A stretch of DNA of 64,000 bases from contig NZ_CP035001.1 in the NCBI RefSeq assembly GCF_002531755.2, forward strand, positions 496,001 through 560,000, read 5' to 3'. Below, one piece after another: positions 44,504 to 53,084 of this stretch. The stretch's first letter is position 1. The number at the start of each line of letters is the position of its first letter. A program made the position numbers and the translations under genes. The notes below the pieces were generated by a model. It saw only the letters and a program-made list of their open reading frames with translations. It had not been told where the DNA came from and did no database searches. The DNA is from Rhizobium acidisoli. GTDB taxonomy: Bacteria; Pseudomonadota; Alphaproteobacteria; Rhizobiales; Rhizobiaceae.

Positions 44504-45001
44504 CCACCGAGTCTCTTATATTTTTCACATCATCGGATATATCGCGCTTCGGCAATACCGATCAAGGAAACATTCGTGCCTCAGCGTGCACATTTTCTCA
44601 GAGGATGCTGTTTTCTACCGAGATTGAACCGGAATGAGGATCCGGCCTCGCCGCAGCCACGCATGCGCGTACCTTTCGGCCGTCCTAGAGAGTTCTAGCG
44701 CGAGGGTTTGATCGTGGATTCGGGCTCGGATGGGCGGCAATTGTTTTTTCGATCGCGCGCAACCATCTAATATGCATGATTACGGGAAAATGTCCCCGCC
44801 CCAACAGCACGTTTACCGAAAACCAACCATACTGGGTTGCTTTCCGAGGCGAAAGCCGATTGCTTAGGAAAATCTACTTCTTCTTCCGCTAGCGGTTAGG
44901 AGAATGAAAGGGGACACAGGCAAACCCGTGGAATTCTGCTGCTTCGCATCGGGATAAACTATGTTTACGATGGCGATGCGGGAAGGCCGGTTTGAAGAAC
45001 G
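44504..45001. other. 498-bp intergenic region, divergent promoters
   Basis: No gene recognised. It should hold the promoters of the GntR pair (left) and of the MBL-fold gene (right). A CCGCTAGCGG palindrome occurs near 44890, and a 17-codon frame with AGGAG starts near 44904 but is too short to support. Confidence 0.5.
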
Positions 45002-45832
45002 ATGACGACAGAACTGTTTCAGGTAAAATTTTGGGGCGTCCGCGGCAGTATTCCCGTCTCAGGCCCCGAGTTCGACCGCTACGGCGGTAATACTTCCTGC
45101 ATCGAAATTCGCTGCGGAGAACACAGGATGATCTTCGACGCCGGCTCCGGCCTGCGCGAGGCGGGCCTGTCGTTGCTCGCCGACGGCGTCAGCGATGTCG
45201 ACCTGTTCTTCAGCCACTGCCACTACGACCACATCATCGGCCTGCCCTTTTTCAAGGCGATCTATTATCCCTCGATCAACGTCAACATCTGGTCCGGCCA
45301 CCTCGACGGCAAGATGAGCACGCGTGAGATGGTCGAGCAATTCATCAGCCCGCCGTGGTTTCCTGTGAAGACCGACATCTGTCAGGCGACGATGAACTTC
45401 CGCGACTTCCATCCCGGCCAGGCGCTGACGCCCCACAAGGGCATCGAGATCAAGACCTTCATGCTCAACCATCCGGGCGGCGCCATCGGCTACCGCATCG
45501 AATGGCAGGGCCGTTCTGTCGCTCTGATCTACGATATCGAGCATATTCCCGGCAGTTACGACCCGGTCTCGCTGGAGATGATGCGGGACGCCGATCTCGT
45601 CGTCTACGATTGCACCTATAATGAAGACGAGATGCAGCGTTTCAAAGGCTTCGGCCATTCGACCTGGCAGCACGGCACCGAACTGGCAAAGATCGCCGGC
45701 GCCAAACGCTTCGCGCTCTTCCACCATGCCCCCTCGCGCACCGATGAACAGCTGGCGCAGATGGAAGTCCAGGCCCAAGCCGCCTTCCCCGAATCCTTTG
45801 CCGCCCGCGACAATCAGACCGTGGTGATCTGA
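45002..45832 (+). CDS. Metallo-beta-lactamase-fold hydrolase
   Basis: 276 aa. Signature SHCHYDHIIG (HxHxDH, residues 72-77), opening KFWGVRGSIPVSGPEFDRYGGNTSC, later metal ligands in LNHPGGAIGYR, LIYDIEHIPG and LFHHAPSRTDEQL. The opening is typical of the phosphodiesterase-like MBL group often linked to cyclic nucleotide or phosphonate metabolism. Function is not determined; several cyclase genes lie within 16 kb. Confidence 0.83.
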   Translation: MTTELFQVKFWGVRGSIPVSGPEFDRYGGNTSCIEIRCGEHRMIFDAGSGLREAGLSLLADGVSDVDLFFSHCHYDHIIGLPFFKAIYYPSINVNIWSGHLDGKMSTREMVEQFISPPWFPVKTDICQATMNFRDFHPGQALTPHKGIEIKTFMLNHPGGAIGYRIEWQGRSVALIYDIEHIPGSYDPVSLEMMRDADLVVYDCTYNEDEMQRFKGFGHSTWQHGTELAKIAGAKRFALFHHAPSRTDEQLAQMEVQAQAAFPESFAARDNQTVVI

Positions 45833-45949
45833 CAGGCTGCAGGCCGCTTTCGCCGGCTGCAGTCGGCCCTCGCTTGAGCCTGCTGCGGAACCGATCCCGA
45901 GCCCGCCCGTTTTCCCGGCATCGCAAGATGATCGAAACGGGGATCAGCC

Positions 45950-46324
45950 ATGACCGTATTTTCCGGACAATGCCTTTGCGGGCAGGTGCGCATCTCTGTC
46001 CGCGGTGAACCCATCCGTGTCGGTATCTGCCATTGCATGGACTGCCGGAAGGAAAGCGGTTCGGCCTTCACCTTCTATGGCATCTGGCCCGCCGGCCAAT
46101 TCGAACATTCGGGGCAAACCGGCGCGTTCCAAGGCCGGCATTTCTGCACCGGCTGTGGTTCGCGGCTGTTTTCCGTCGATGACGAGGAAGCGGAAATCAA
46201 GCTCGGCATCCTGTCCGAAGCGCCGACGCCGCTGGTTCCGCGCTATGAGCTCTGGATCAAACGCCGCGAGCCGTGGCTGCAGCCGGTCGAGGGCGCCGAG
46301 CAGTTTGCGGAAGACCGAAAATGA
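45950..46324 (+). CDS. GFA/CENP-V-family zinc protein
   Basis: 124 aa. Zinc-binding Cys set of the glutathione-dependent formaldehyde-activating fold: GQCLCGQVR, GICHCMDCRKESGSAF and HFCTGCGSRLFS. Single small domain. Despite the name, most members have no shown activity with formaldehyde. Its stop overlaps a tiny open frame at 46321. Confidence 0.82.
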   Translation: MTVFSGQCLCGQVRISVRGEPIRVGICHCMDCRKESGSAFTFYGIWPAGQFEHSGQTGAFQGRHFCTGCGSRLFSVDDEEAEIKLGILSEAPTPLVPRYELWIKRREPWLQPVEGAEQFAEDRK

Positions 46325-46434
46325 GCGGCGACGTCGAAAGCGTGGCGGCCCTCGTCCGGCATCGCCGGATCACCGTCGCCGGCGAGATTTTCTCGGGCGC
46401 GTTCACGCCTGATCGGCGCTGGTCATGGACTTAG
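46321..46434 (+). CDS. Possible 37-aa small protein coupled to the GFA gene
   Basis: ATG 46321 overlaps the GFA stop (ATGA) and the frame runs 37 codons (VAALVRHRRITVAGEIFSGA). It overlaps the end of the convergent deacetylase gene by 12 bp. No family recognised; the overlap is the only support. Confidence 0.15.
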   Translation: MSGDVESVAALVRHRRITVAGEIFSGAFTPDRRWSWT

Positions 46435-47175
46435 AAGGCCCGCTGCCGGCAACCAATGAACGGCAGGATGCCGGCCGGTCGTTGCAAACAAGGCCGACAG
46501 GAAATCCCAGGCCGCGGCATCATGCACCAGATGGTGGGTCAGCACGCCGATCGGCTCGTCGCTGCCGGCAAACCGGTCTTCCAACTCCGCCACCAGCTCG
46601 GCCACCAGTTCCTCCTCGGCTCGGCCGCCGCGCGTGCCGCGCCAATCGATGATGTCGACATGGGTGTTGAGCAGCGGCATCGCCCCGCTTTGCCTTGCCC
46701 GGCCATAGACCGAAAGCGCTGCAAAGCCGAGGTCCGGCAGTACCGGGATGAGGGCCGCGTCGATCCGGTTCCACGGCGGCACCAGCACCGGCAGAAAGCG
46801 GGCCGGATGCAGCCGCTGCAGCAGCCGGAACCCGTCGCTGAGTTCGCCGAGCACGATGTCCGCCGGCCGGTCACCACCGAGTTCCTGCTTTTTCCGCTCC
46901 GGCCCGGCATGGTTCGTATGCGACCAGCCGTGCACCGCGACGCTGACACCTGCTTCCTCCGCCAGCCGCGCCGCCAATGCCTCTCCCGTGAGGGCGGGAA
47001 TGACGGCAAGCGTCAGCGGGACCGCGTTGTCGCCGGTCGATGCCAGCAGCCTCTCCAGATCAGGCGTCGGCTCGATCGCGTCGTCGTCCCGCAGCCAGAA
47101 GCGGGCGACGCGGCCGGCGGCCTGCCAGCGGTCGAGCTCGCGGCGCAGCGGCTCCCAGCTCATCCTGTCGGTCAT
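46423..47175 (-). CDS. Polysaccharide deacetylase-fold protein
   Basis: 250 aa, start overlapping the glycosyltransferase stop by ATGA. NodB-like fold: Asp-rich strand FWLRDDDAIE and the metal His pair in VAVHGWSHTNHAGP, later LVPPWNRIDAAL and THVDIIDWRG, final LTHHLVHDAAAWDFL. It is truncated relative to classic deacetylases and may act on a sugar linked to the partner glycosyltransferase. Confidence 0.75.
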   Translation of the reverse strand: MTDRMSWEPLRRELDRWQAAGRVARFWLRDDDAIEPTPDLERLLASTGDNAVPLTLAVIPALTGEALAARLAEEAGVSVAVHGWSHTNHAGPERKKQELGGDRPADIVLGELSDGFRLLQRLHPARFLPVLVPPWNRIDAALIPVLPDLGFAALSVYGRARQSGAMPLLNTHVDIIDWRGTRGGRAEEELVAELVAELEDRFAGSDEPIGVLTHHLVHDAAAWDFLSALFATTGRHPAVHWLPAAGLLSP

Positions 47176-48266
47176 CCCATCACTCCTGTTCCTGCATAAT
47201 CCCGCAAAATTCCATCCAGCCGCTCGGCCGCCGTCGCCAGCGAGCGCTCCCCAAGCACGAGGCGACGCGCCGCCTGCCCCATGGCGTCGCGTCTTTCCCT
47301 CTGGTCAAGCAGGGCAGCCACGGCCGCGGCATAGGCGGCGACATCACCATCCGGTGTCAGCAGGCCGGTCACCCCCGCCTCGACCACGGCGGGCACCCCT
47401 GCCGTCTCCTGCGCGACGACGGGCAGGCCGGCGGCCTGGGCTTCCAGATAGGCAAGACCGTAGGCCTCGCCGCAGCCGGGCCAGACATAGAGGCCGCCGC
47501 GCCCGAGCAAACCGGCGATCTCGGCCGCATCCCGTTCGCCGAGCCATTCGATGCGGCCGGCAGGGAAACCGGCAAACAGCGCCTGCACCTCGTGCCGCAT
47601 CGGGCCATCGCCGATGACGGCAAGCGTCCAGGGTCGGTCTTCGATCAGCCGCAGCGCTTTTGCCAGCGTGGTAAAACTTGCCATCTTGTCGCCGGCCCGC
47701 ATCATCGCCACCGTCGTCAGCCGCAGCGGATGTGGCGTCGGCAACACCCTCTCGAACAGCGCGGTGTCGATGAAGGGTTTCAGGCGGGCAAGCCGCGCCT
47801 GCGGAAAGGCGGCTGAAAGGCCCGCCTGGTCGCGTTCGGTGAAGCTGATATTGACCGCCGCCTGCAGGATCGCCTCGCCTACGCCTTTCTGCACGTCTGC
47901 CCAGCCGGTGTTATCGCGTTTTGCCGCGTAGGACGCTTCGGCGGTGACATAGGGGATGGCGAATTCGGCGGAGATCACCGGCCCTAAAGGGTCGGGCGAT
48001 TTGTAATAGGGGTGGTAGCAGAACCAGAGCTCGGGTCGCAGCGTGGATGCCCATTTTTCCCGCAGCCGCTGCCGTTCGGCACCGATCGCCGGTTCGAGGT
48101 CGGCTGCCGCCTCCGGTGTCGCGGCATGGGTGCGGAATTCGGAGACGACCTCGACGTCATGCCCGGCCATTTCAAGCGCTCGGATCAACAGCCGCGCCAT
48201 CAGCCGGTCGCCCGACGGCACCGGATGGTTCGGCGATTTCATCGGCGCGTAAAAGGCCACCCGCAT
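47172..48266 (-). CDS. Family 4 glycosyltransferase
   Basis: 364 aa from ATG 48266, GAGGG six bases upstream. GT-B fold: N-terminal MRVAFYAPMKSPNHPVPSGDRLMARLL; C-terminal donor domain WLGERDAAEIAGLLGRGGLYVWPG and the E-x7-E block CGEAYGLAYLEAQAAGLPVVAQ. Probably transfers a sugar from a nucleotide donor to a cell-envelope acceptor. Coupled to the deacetylase gene, so both likely act on one glycan. Confidence 0.85.
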   Translation of the reverse strand: MRVAFYAPMKSPNHPVPSGDRLMARLLIRALEMAGHDVEVVSEFRTHAATPEAAADLEPAIGAERQRLREKWASTLRPELWFCYHPYYKSPDPLGPVISAEFAIPYVTAEASYAAKRDNTGWADVQKGVGEAILQAAVNISFTERDQAGLSAAFPQARLARLKPFIDTALFERVLPTPHPLRLTTVAMMRAGDKMASFTTLAKALRLIEDRPWTLAVIGDGPMRHEVQALFAGFPAGRIEWLGERDAAEIAGLLGRGGLYVWPGCGEAYGLAYLEAQAAGLPVVAQETAGVPAVVEAGVTGLLTPDGDVAAYAAAVAALLDQRERRDAMGQAARRLVLGERSLATAAERLDGILRDYAGTGVMG

Positions 48267-48446
48267 GCACAACCCTCATATGAAGACACAGTGTTTCCGG
48301 CCGGCATGCCCGGTGGCGAAACTCCGCTATTGTCCATTTCCCTAAAACTTGCGCATAAGCATATGGAATGTGATCGCGATGGAAGCAATTCCGCCTCTTT
48401 CTCAATCTCTATGAGCCTGCGGTTGCATCGACAAGAACGGGAATGA

Positions 48447-50165
48447 ATGACGACGGTCTCGGCCACAGGGATTTTTTCGGAGCGTACGATCAGAAGGGCA
48501 AGGCTCGGTTCCGGCCTGGTCATTTTCATCTTCGTCCTCATGCATTTGTCGAACCATGCGATCGGCCTGATTTCCGTCTCGGCCGCCGATAAGGCCGCCC
48601 GCCTGTTCATGGCGATCTGGCGCAACCCTGTCGGCACGACCATCTTCTATTCGTCGGTTCTGATCCATATAGCGCTGGTGCTGCGGGCCATTTATATGCG
48701 CCGCAGCCTGGTCATGCCAAAGGGCGAAATGGCGCAGATCGTGCTCGGCCTGCTGATCCCGCTGCTTCTCATCGATCATGTCATCGGCACGCGGATCGCC
48801 CACGAGCTCTATGGCTATATCGATGACTACGAGACGGTCGTCGGCTCGCTGTGGATCCGGGCTCCGGCAAACGGCCTGCGGCAGGCGTTCGGTCTCCTCG
48901 CCGTCTGGATCCATGGCTGCATCGGCCTGCATTTCTGGCTGCGCTACCGCCCTTGGTATCCAGGCCTGGCGCCGCTGCTGCTGGCGCTGGCAATCCTCGT
49001 GCCGGTGCTCTCGCTGCTCGGCTTCGTCGAAATGGGCCGCACGCTTGCCGACCCCGCCTATCAGCAGGCGATCGCCAACAGCCCCTATAAGGCGACGGTC
49101 AACTCCCGTTATGCCTCGAACCCGGAGGTTCTCCGCCAGGTTTCGACGATCCGCGCAGGGCTTTACGGCGCTTTCTCGGCCGCGCTCCTGATCGTCGTCG
49201 CAGCCCGCGCCCGGCGCAGGCTGAAGGAGGCCCTCGACCAGGTGGCCGTGCATTATCCGGGTGGCGAAGTGATCCGTGTGCCGCGCGGCTTCTCGGTGCT
49301 TGAGGCAAGCCGGCTCGGCGGCCTGCCGCATTATTCCGTCTGCGGCGGAAAGGGCCAGTGCTCCACCTGTCGGGTGCAGATCCTCGGCGACTACGAACAC
49401 CTGCCGGTCCCCGACAAGATGGAACAGACGACCCTGAGGCGCATCAATGCCGGCCCGGATGTGCGGCTTGCCTGCCAGCTTCGCCCGAACCGCGATGTCG
49501 CGGTCGCGCCGCTGCTGGTGCCGGCGCTCGAAGCCGCCCTTCCCGCCAACAGCCAGGAGACCAGCCCGGGGCGCGAACGTGAGATCGCCGTGCTTTTCGT
49601 CGACATTCGCCATTTTACCACGCTGACGGAAACGCGCCTCCCCTTCGACGTCGTCTTCCTGCTGAACCGCTATTTCGCCATCATCGGCAAGGCGGTGGAG
49701 CAGGCGGGCGGGCGGCTCGACAAGTTCATCGGCGACGGCGCCATGGCGCTTTTCGGCCTCAACACCGCGCCTGAGGAAGCCTGCCGCCAGGCGCTGAAGG
49801 CGGCCGCGGCGATCGTCGCCGAGATCGAGAAACTCGCCGCGGAGCTGTCCGAGGAACTGGCGCTGCCGCTGCGCATTGCGATCGGCATCCACACCGGCCC
49901 GGCCGTCGTCGGCACAATGGGCTATGGCCGGGTGCGCAGCATGACTGCGATCGGCGATACCGTGAATGTCGCGAGCCGCCTGGAAAGTGCCGCTAAGGAA
50001 TTCGAGGCGGCGATTGTCATCTCCGAGCCGGTGGCGAGCCTCTCCGGCGCTGATCTTTCCGGCATCGAAAGCCGTGAAATCAGCGTGCGCGGCCGCGCCC
50101 TGCCCTTGAAAGTCTACGTCATTCCGAGAGAGAAAGCGGCAGAACCGCTCGAAGGAAAAGACTGA
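48447..50165 (+). CDS. cyaC: Membrane redox-sensing adenylate cyclase (SdhC-like heme anchor, 2Fe-2S, class III cyclase)
   Basis: 572 aa. Residues about 20-255: six membrane helices resembling succinate dehydrogenase cytochrome b anchors, with His33, His37, His74, His111, His156 and His162 as possible heme ligands. Residues about 265-350: ferredoxin-like domain, C299-x5-C305-x2-C308 and C343. Residues about 375-560: class III catalytic domain with metal Asp386 (FVDIRHF), Asp430 (IGDGAMALFG) and GIHTGPAVVG. S. meliloti CyaC has the same SdhC-type diheme anchor and is redox-regulated, so quinone or respiratory state is the likely signal. One-base overlap with the next gene. Confidence 0.85.
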   Translation: MTTVSATGIFSERTIRRARLGSGLVIFIFVLMHLSNHAIGLISVSAADKAARLFMAIWRNPVGTTIFYSSVLIHIALVLRAIYMRRSLVMPKGEMAQIVLGLLIPLLLIDHVIGTRIAHELYGYIDDYETVVGSLWIRAPANGLRQAFGLLAVWIHGCIGLHFWLRYRPWYPGLAPLLLALAILVPVLSLLGFVEMGRTLADPAYQQAIANSPYKATVNSRYASNPEVLRQVSTIRAGLYGAFSAALLIVVAARARRRLKEALDQVAVHYPGGEVIRVPRGFSVLEASRLGGLPHYSVCGGKGQCSTCRVQILGDYEHLPVPDKMEQTTLRRINAGPDVRLACQLRPNRDVAVAPLLVPALEAALPANSQETSPGREREIAVLFVDIRHFTTLTETRLPFDVVFLLNRYFAIIGKAVEQAGGRLDKFIGDGAMALFGLNTAPEEACRQALKAAAAIVAEIEKLAAELSEELALPLRIAIGIHTGPAVVGTMGYGRVRSMTAIGDTVNVASRLESAAKEFEAAIVISEPVASLSGADLSGIESREISVRGRALPLKVYVIPREKAAEPLEGKD

Positions 50166-51043
50166 TGTCCGGCAAGCCCTGGCTCACCGCCAAATATTGG
50201 AGCCGCCGCCTGCGCAAGGCGCGCAACACCGCAGCCTCGCGATTCTTCGACACCCGCTTCGGCCGCCGCCTGCTGGTCGAAAATATCGGCCCGCGCGTCA
50301 TCTCGATGACGGTCGACGCCGGCGACCATCTGATGACCTTCTCGCCCGGCGACTATATCGGCCGCAAGGTCTTCCGGAAGGGCCATTTCGAGCGCGACGC
50401 GGTCGACCGGCTGATCGTCATCCTGCGCGAGCGCGGCCTCCTCAGAAAGGATGCGACGCTGCTGGAGATCGGCGGCAATATCGGCACCCAGACTGTCTAT
50501 TTCGCCTTGAGTGGCACTTACGCCCGGATCGTCAGCATCGAGCCCGACCCGCGCAATTTCCCGCTGCTTGAACTTAACATCCGCCAGAACCGGCTGGAAG
50601 AAAAGGTCCACCTCGTCAATTGCGCCGCCGGCGAGCGCGAAGGCGAGATCGACTTCTTCCTCAACCGCAACAATCACGGCAAGAGCAGCGCCATCCGCCA
50701 GAGCCCGACCGACAGGAAGATCAGCGTGCCGGTGAAGCCGGTCTCCGAAATCCTCGCCGGCCTTTCGATCGATCCTGGAGCAATCGGCCTCGTCTGGATG
50801 GATATCGAAGGCTATGAACCGATCGCCTGCCGCTCGATGCAGCCCCTGCTTGCCCGCCGCGTACCGCTCCATATGGAAATCACCCCGCTCTTCTACGGAA
50901 CCGAGGGAACGAGAGCTTTCATCTCCATGCTCGCCAGCTACTATGAGGACTGCCTCGTCCTCTTCGAGGACCGCGAGGAGGAGATGAAGGTGCGCGATCT
51001 GCCCGGCGAATTCGATCAGTATAACGTGCTGCTTCTGCCGTAG
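50165..51043 (+). CDS. FkbM-family methyltransferase
   Basis: 292 aa, ATG 50165 overlapping the cyaC stop by one base. SAM-binding motif I LLEIGGNIGTQTVYFAL with IVSIEPDPRNFPLLELNI, and the FkbM block GLVWMDIEGYEPIACRSM. The C-terminus ends RDLPGEFDQYNVLLLP. FkbM proteins O-methylate sugars or other hydroxyls. Coupling to cyaC is odd and may only reflect operon packing. Confidence 0.83.
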   Translation: MSGKPWLTAKYWSRRLRKARNTAASRFFDTRFGRRLLVENIGPRVISMTVDAGDHLMTFSPGDYIGRKVFRKGHFERDAVDRLIVILRERGLLRKDATLLEIGGNIGTQTVYFALSGTYARIVSIEPDPRNFPLLELNIRQNRLEEKVHLVNCAAGEREGEIDFFLNRNNHGKSSAIRQSPTDRKISVPVKPVSEILAGLSIDPGAIGLVWMDIEGYEPIACRSMQPLLARRVPLHMEITPLFYGTEGTRAFISMLASYYEDCLVLFEDREEEMKVRDLPGEFDQYNVLLLP

Positions 51044-51079
51044 GGGCGGCTACGGAGCCATCCCTTTGCACGCCACGCC

Positions 51080-52051
51080 TTAAGGGATCAGCAAAATACT
51101 GCCTGCGGCCCGCCCTGACTCCATTTCGATATGCGCATTTGCAACATCTGCCAGGCTGAACTCGGCCGCGATCTGGCAGACGATCCCTGCTTCCATGGCC
51201 TGGACTGCCGCCTGCGCCGCCTCGCGGTATCTGTCGACATCGGCGCACCAGGCCATGATGCTCGGGTGAGAGAGCGACTTGCCGGGCCGAAGCTCCTCGA
51301 CCGGAACCGGAGGAACCGGTCCGGCGGCTTGCCCGATGGTCACAGCCATCCCGAAGGCTCGGACCGAACGAAGGCTTTTGACCAGCATATCGCCGCCAAT
51401 TCCGTCAATGGCGACGTCAACGCCGTTGCCATTCGTAAGCAGTTGGACTTCCGCGACAATATCGGCCTCGCGCCCGATGATGAGATGATCCGCGCCGAAG
51501 GACTTGGCGAGCACCGCCTTTTCGGGCGTGCTGACGGTGCCGATCACCGTGGCATTGAGCGACTTGGCCCAGCGAACGAGGATGCTTCCAAGCCCACCAG
51601 CGGCCGCGTGGATCAGAATACGACTTCCGTCGCGAACATCGCACGTCTTCTTCAGCAGCATGTAGGCCGTCATGCCCTTGAGCAGCGAGCTTGCAGCCGT
51701 TTTCGCCGAAACCGCTTCGGGAAGCCTGATCACTCTTTCAGCGGCAATGGTCCTTGTCGAGCAATAGGCTCCGACCGGCGGCCCCGCATACGCCACCCGG
51801 TCGCCCTCTTGCAAGCCCGTCACGTCAGGACCGACCGCTGCCACGACACCCGCAGCCTCAGCACCGATCACCGCCGGATAGAAGGGCATCGGATAGATGC
51901 CCTTCCGATGATAGATGTCCAGGAAGTTGGTCCCCATCGCTTCATGACGAATTTTTATCTCGCCTCGACCGGGAGCGGCCGGACGGTGATCCTGTACCTG
52001 AAACCGCGTGACGTCGCCGGGGGCGTTCAACATTACGATCTGATCTGTCAT
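51080..52051 (-). CDS. Zinc-independent quinone oxidoreductase (MDR family)
   Basis: 323 aa from ATG 52051 with AAGGAG eight bases upstream; the frame is open to 52231 without support. MDR fold: GTNFLDIYHRKGIYP, IGAEAAGVVAAVGPDV, NADPH-loop HAAAGGLGSILVRWAKSLNA and GADHLIIGR. No zinc-binding Cys cluster, as expected for quinone/enone reductases. Divergent from a LysR gene, its likely regulator. Confidence 0.87.
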   Translation of the reverse strand: MTDQIVMLNAPGDVTRFQVQDHRPAAPGRGEIKIRHEAMGTNFLDIYHRKGIYPMPFYPAVIGAEAAGVVAAVGPDVTGLQEGDRVAYAGPPVGAYCSTRTIAAERVIRLPEAVSAKTAASSLLKGMTAYMLLKKTCDVRDGSRILIHAAAGGLGSILVRWAKSLNATVIGTVSTPEKAVLAKSFGADHLIIGREADIVAEVQLLTNGNGVDVAIDGIGGDMLVKSLRSVRAFGMAVTIGQAAGPVPPVPVEELRPGKSLSHPSIMAWCADVDRYREAAQAAVQAMEAGIVCQIAAEFSLADVANAHIEMESGRAAGSILLIP

Positions 52052-52120
52052 CGTGAGATCTCCTTGATGCGCACAGGCTACCGGCTGGCCAAACCTGTGA
52101 AAATTCCCTATTGCTGCACA

Positions 52121-53014
52121 ATGAGTGGGAACAAATTCACACAACTCGATTGGGACGACTTGCGGCATTTTCTGGCGCTGGCGCAGTCGGGAACGTTTCT
52201 CGGCGCGGCAAAGCAGCTGGGGGTCGAACACGCGACCATAAGCCGGCGCGTCTCATCGCTTGAGGCTAAGCTGGAACGCAAGCTCATCGACCGTCGCGGG
52301 CGGCGCGTCATTCTCACTCTGGAAGGGGAGAAGGTTGCCAAACATGCCGCTGTCATCGCCCTGCAAACTGCCGCGGTCGAGCAGATTGGGCGCAGCAGTG
52401 CGACGGAAGTGCGCGGCCATGTGCGGATCAGCGCCCCTCCCGCTCTTTCGAGCGTGCTTCTGGCAAAACCGATCGTCGCTATCCGGCGCGATCATCCGGG
52501 TGTTCAAATTACGCTTGTTGGCGAGAAACGGTTTACGTCTTTGAACCGGCGCGAGGCTGACATCGCGGTCCGACTGTCAAGACCGGAAGATGGCGACTAT
52601 TCGATCACCAAGCTCCACGAGCTGACTTTCAATCTCTTCGCCTCGAAGCGTTATCTCGAAACCGTTGCGCCGTCCGAATGGACCTTCATCGGCTACGACG
52701 AAGCGATGAATGCCTCGCCGCAGCAGCTGCGTCTCAAGGAAGTGGCCGCCGGCCGCCCAATTGCATTGAGATCATCCGTTCTCGAGTTTCAGGTCGCGGC
52801 CGCAAGGCTCGACGGAGGTGTCGTCATGCTACCCGATTTCGCAGTCCCCGGAGATCTCCAGCGCATCGAGGGCGAACATGCTCTGCTAAGGGAGCTGTGG
52901 CTGGTCGTGCACTCGGAGATCAAGGACGTTCCGTCCATTCGTGTCGTCCTCGATGCGCTCAAGCGCGCGTTCAAAAAGGAGCCTCATGCCGGCCCGCCCC
53001 ATTTGTCCGAGTAA
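52121..53014 (+). CDS. LysR-family regulator, divergent from quinone oxidoreductase
   Basis: 297 aa from ATG 52121. N-terminal winged helix LDWDDLRHFLALAQSGTFLGA, VEHATISRRVSSLEAKLE, then a short-type effector domain (GHVRISAPPALSSVLLAKPI, FNLFASKRYLE). LysR-oxidoreductase pairs of this kind usually sense an electrophile or quinone. 69 bp separate the two start codons. Confidence 0.85.
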   Translation: MSGNKFTQLDWDDLRHFLALAQSGTFLGAAKQLGVEHATISRRVSSLEAKLERKLIDRRGRRVILTLEGEKVAKHAAVIALQTAAVEQIGRSSATEVRGHVRISAPPALSSVLLAKPIVAIRRDHPGVQITLVGEKRFTSLNRREADIAVRLSRPEDGDYSITKLHELTFNLFASKRYLETVAPSEWTFIGYDEAMNASPQQLRLKEVAAGRPIALRSSVLEFQVAAARLDGGVVMLPDFAVPGDLQRIEGEHALLRELWLVVHSEIKDVPSIRVVLDALKRAFKKEPHAGPPHLSE

Positions 53015-53084
53015 ATCAACGATATCGGCCAGGAGCGGCAGCGACGCTGCGACACCCTCGCCGGCGTGGCTGCGCACCATGCCG

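Noticed and set aside
43839..44555. Long N-terminal extension in frame with the second GntR gene
   Set aside because: It covers the first GntR gene in another frame; the ATGA overlap at 43835-43838 gives the natural start.
51131..52120. Long N-terminal extension in frame with the LysR gene
   Set aside because: Overlaps the quinone oxidoreductase gene on the other strand and shows no protein pattern before MSGNKFTQ.
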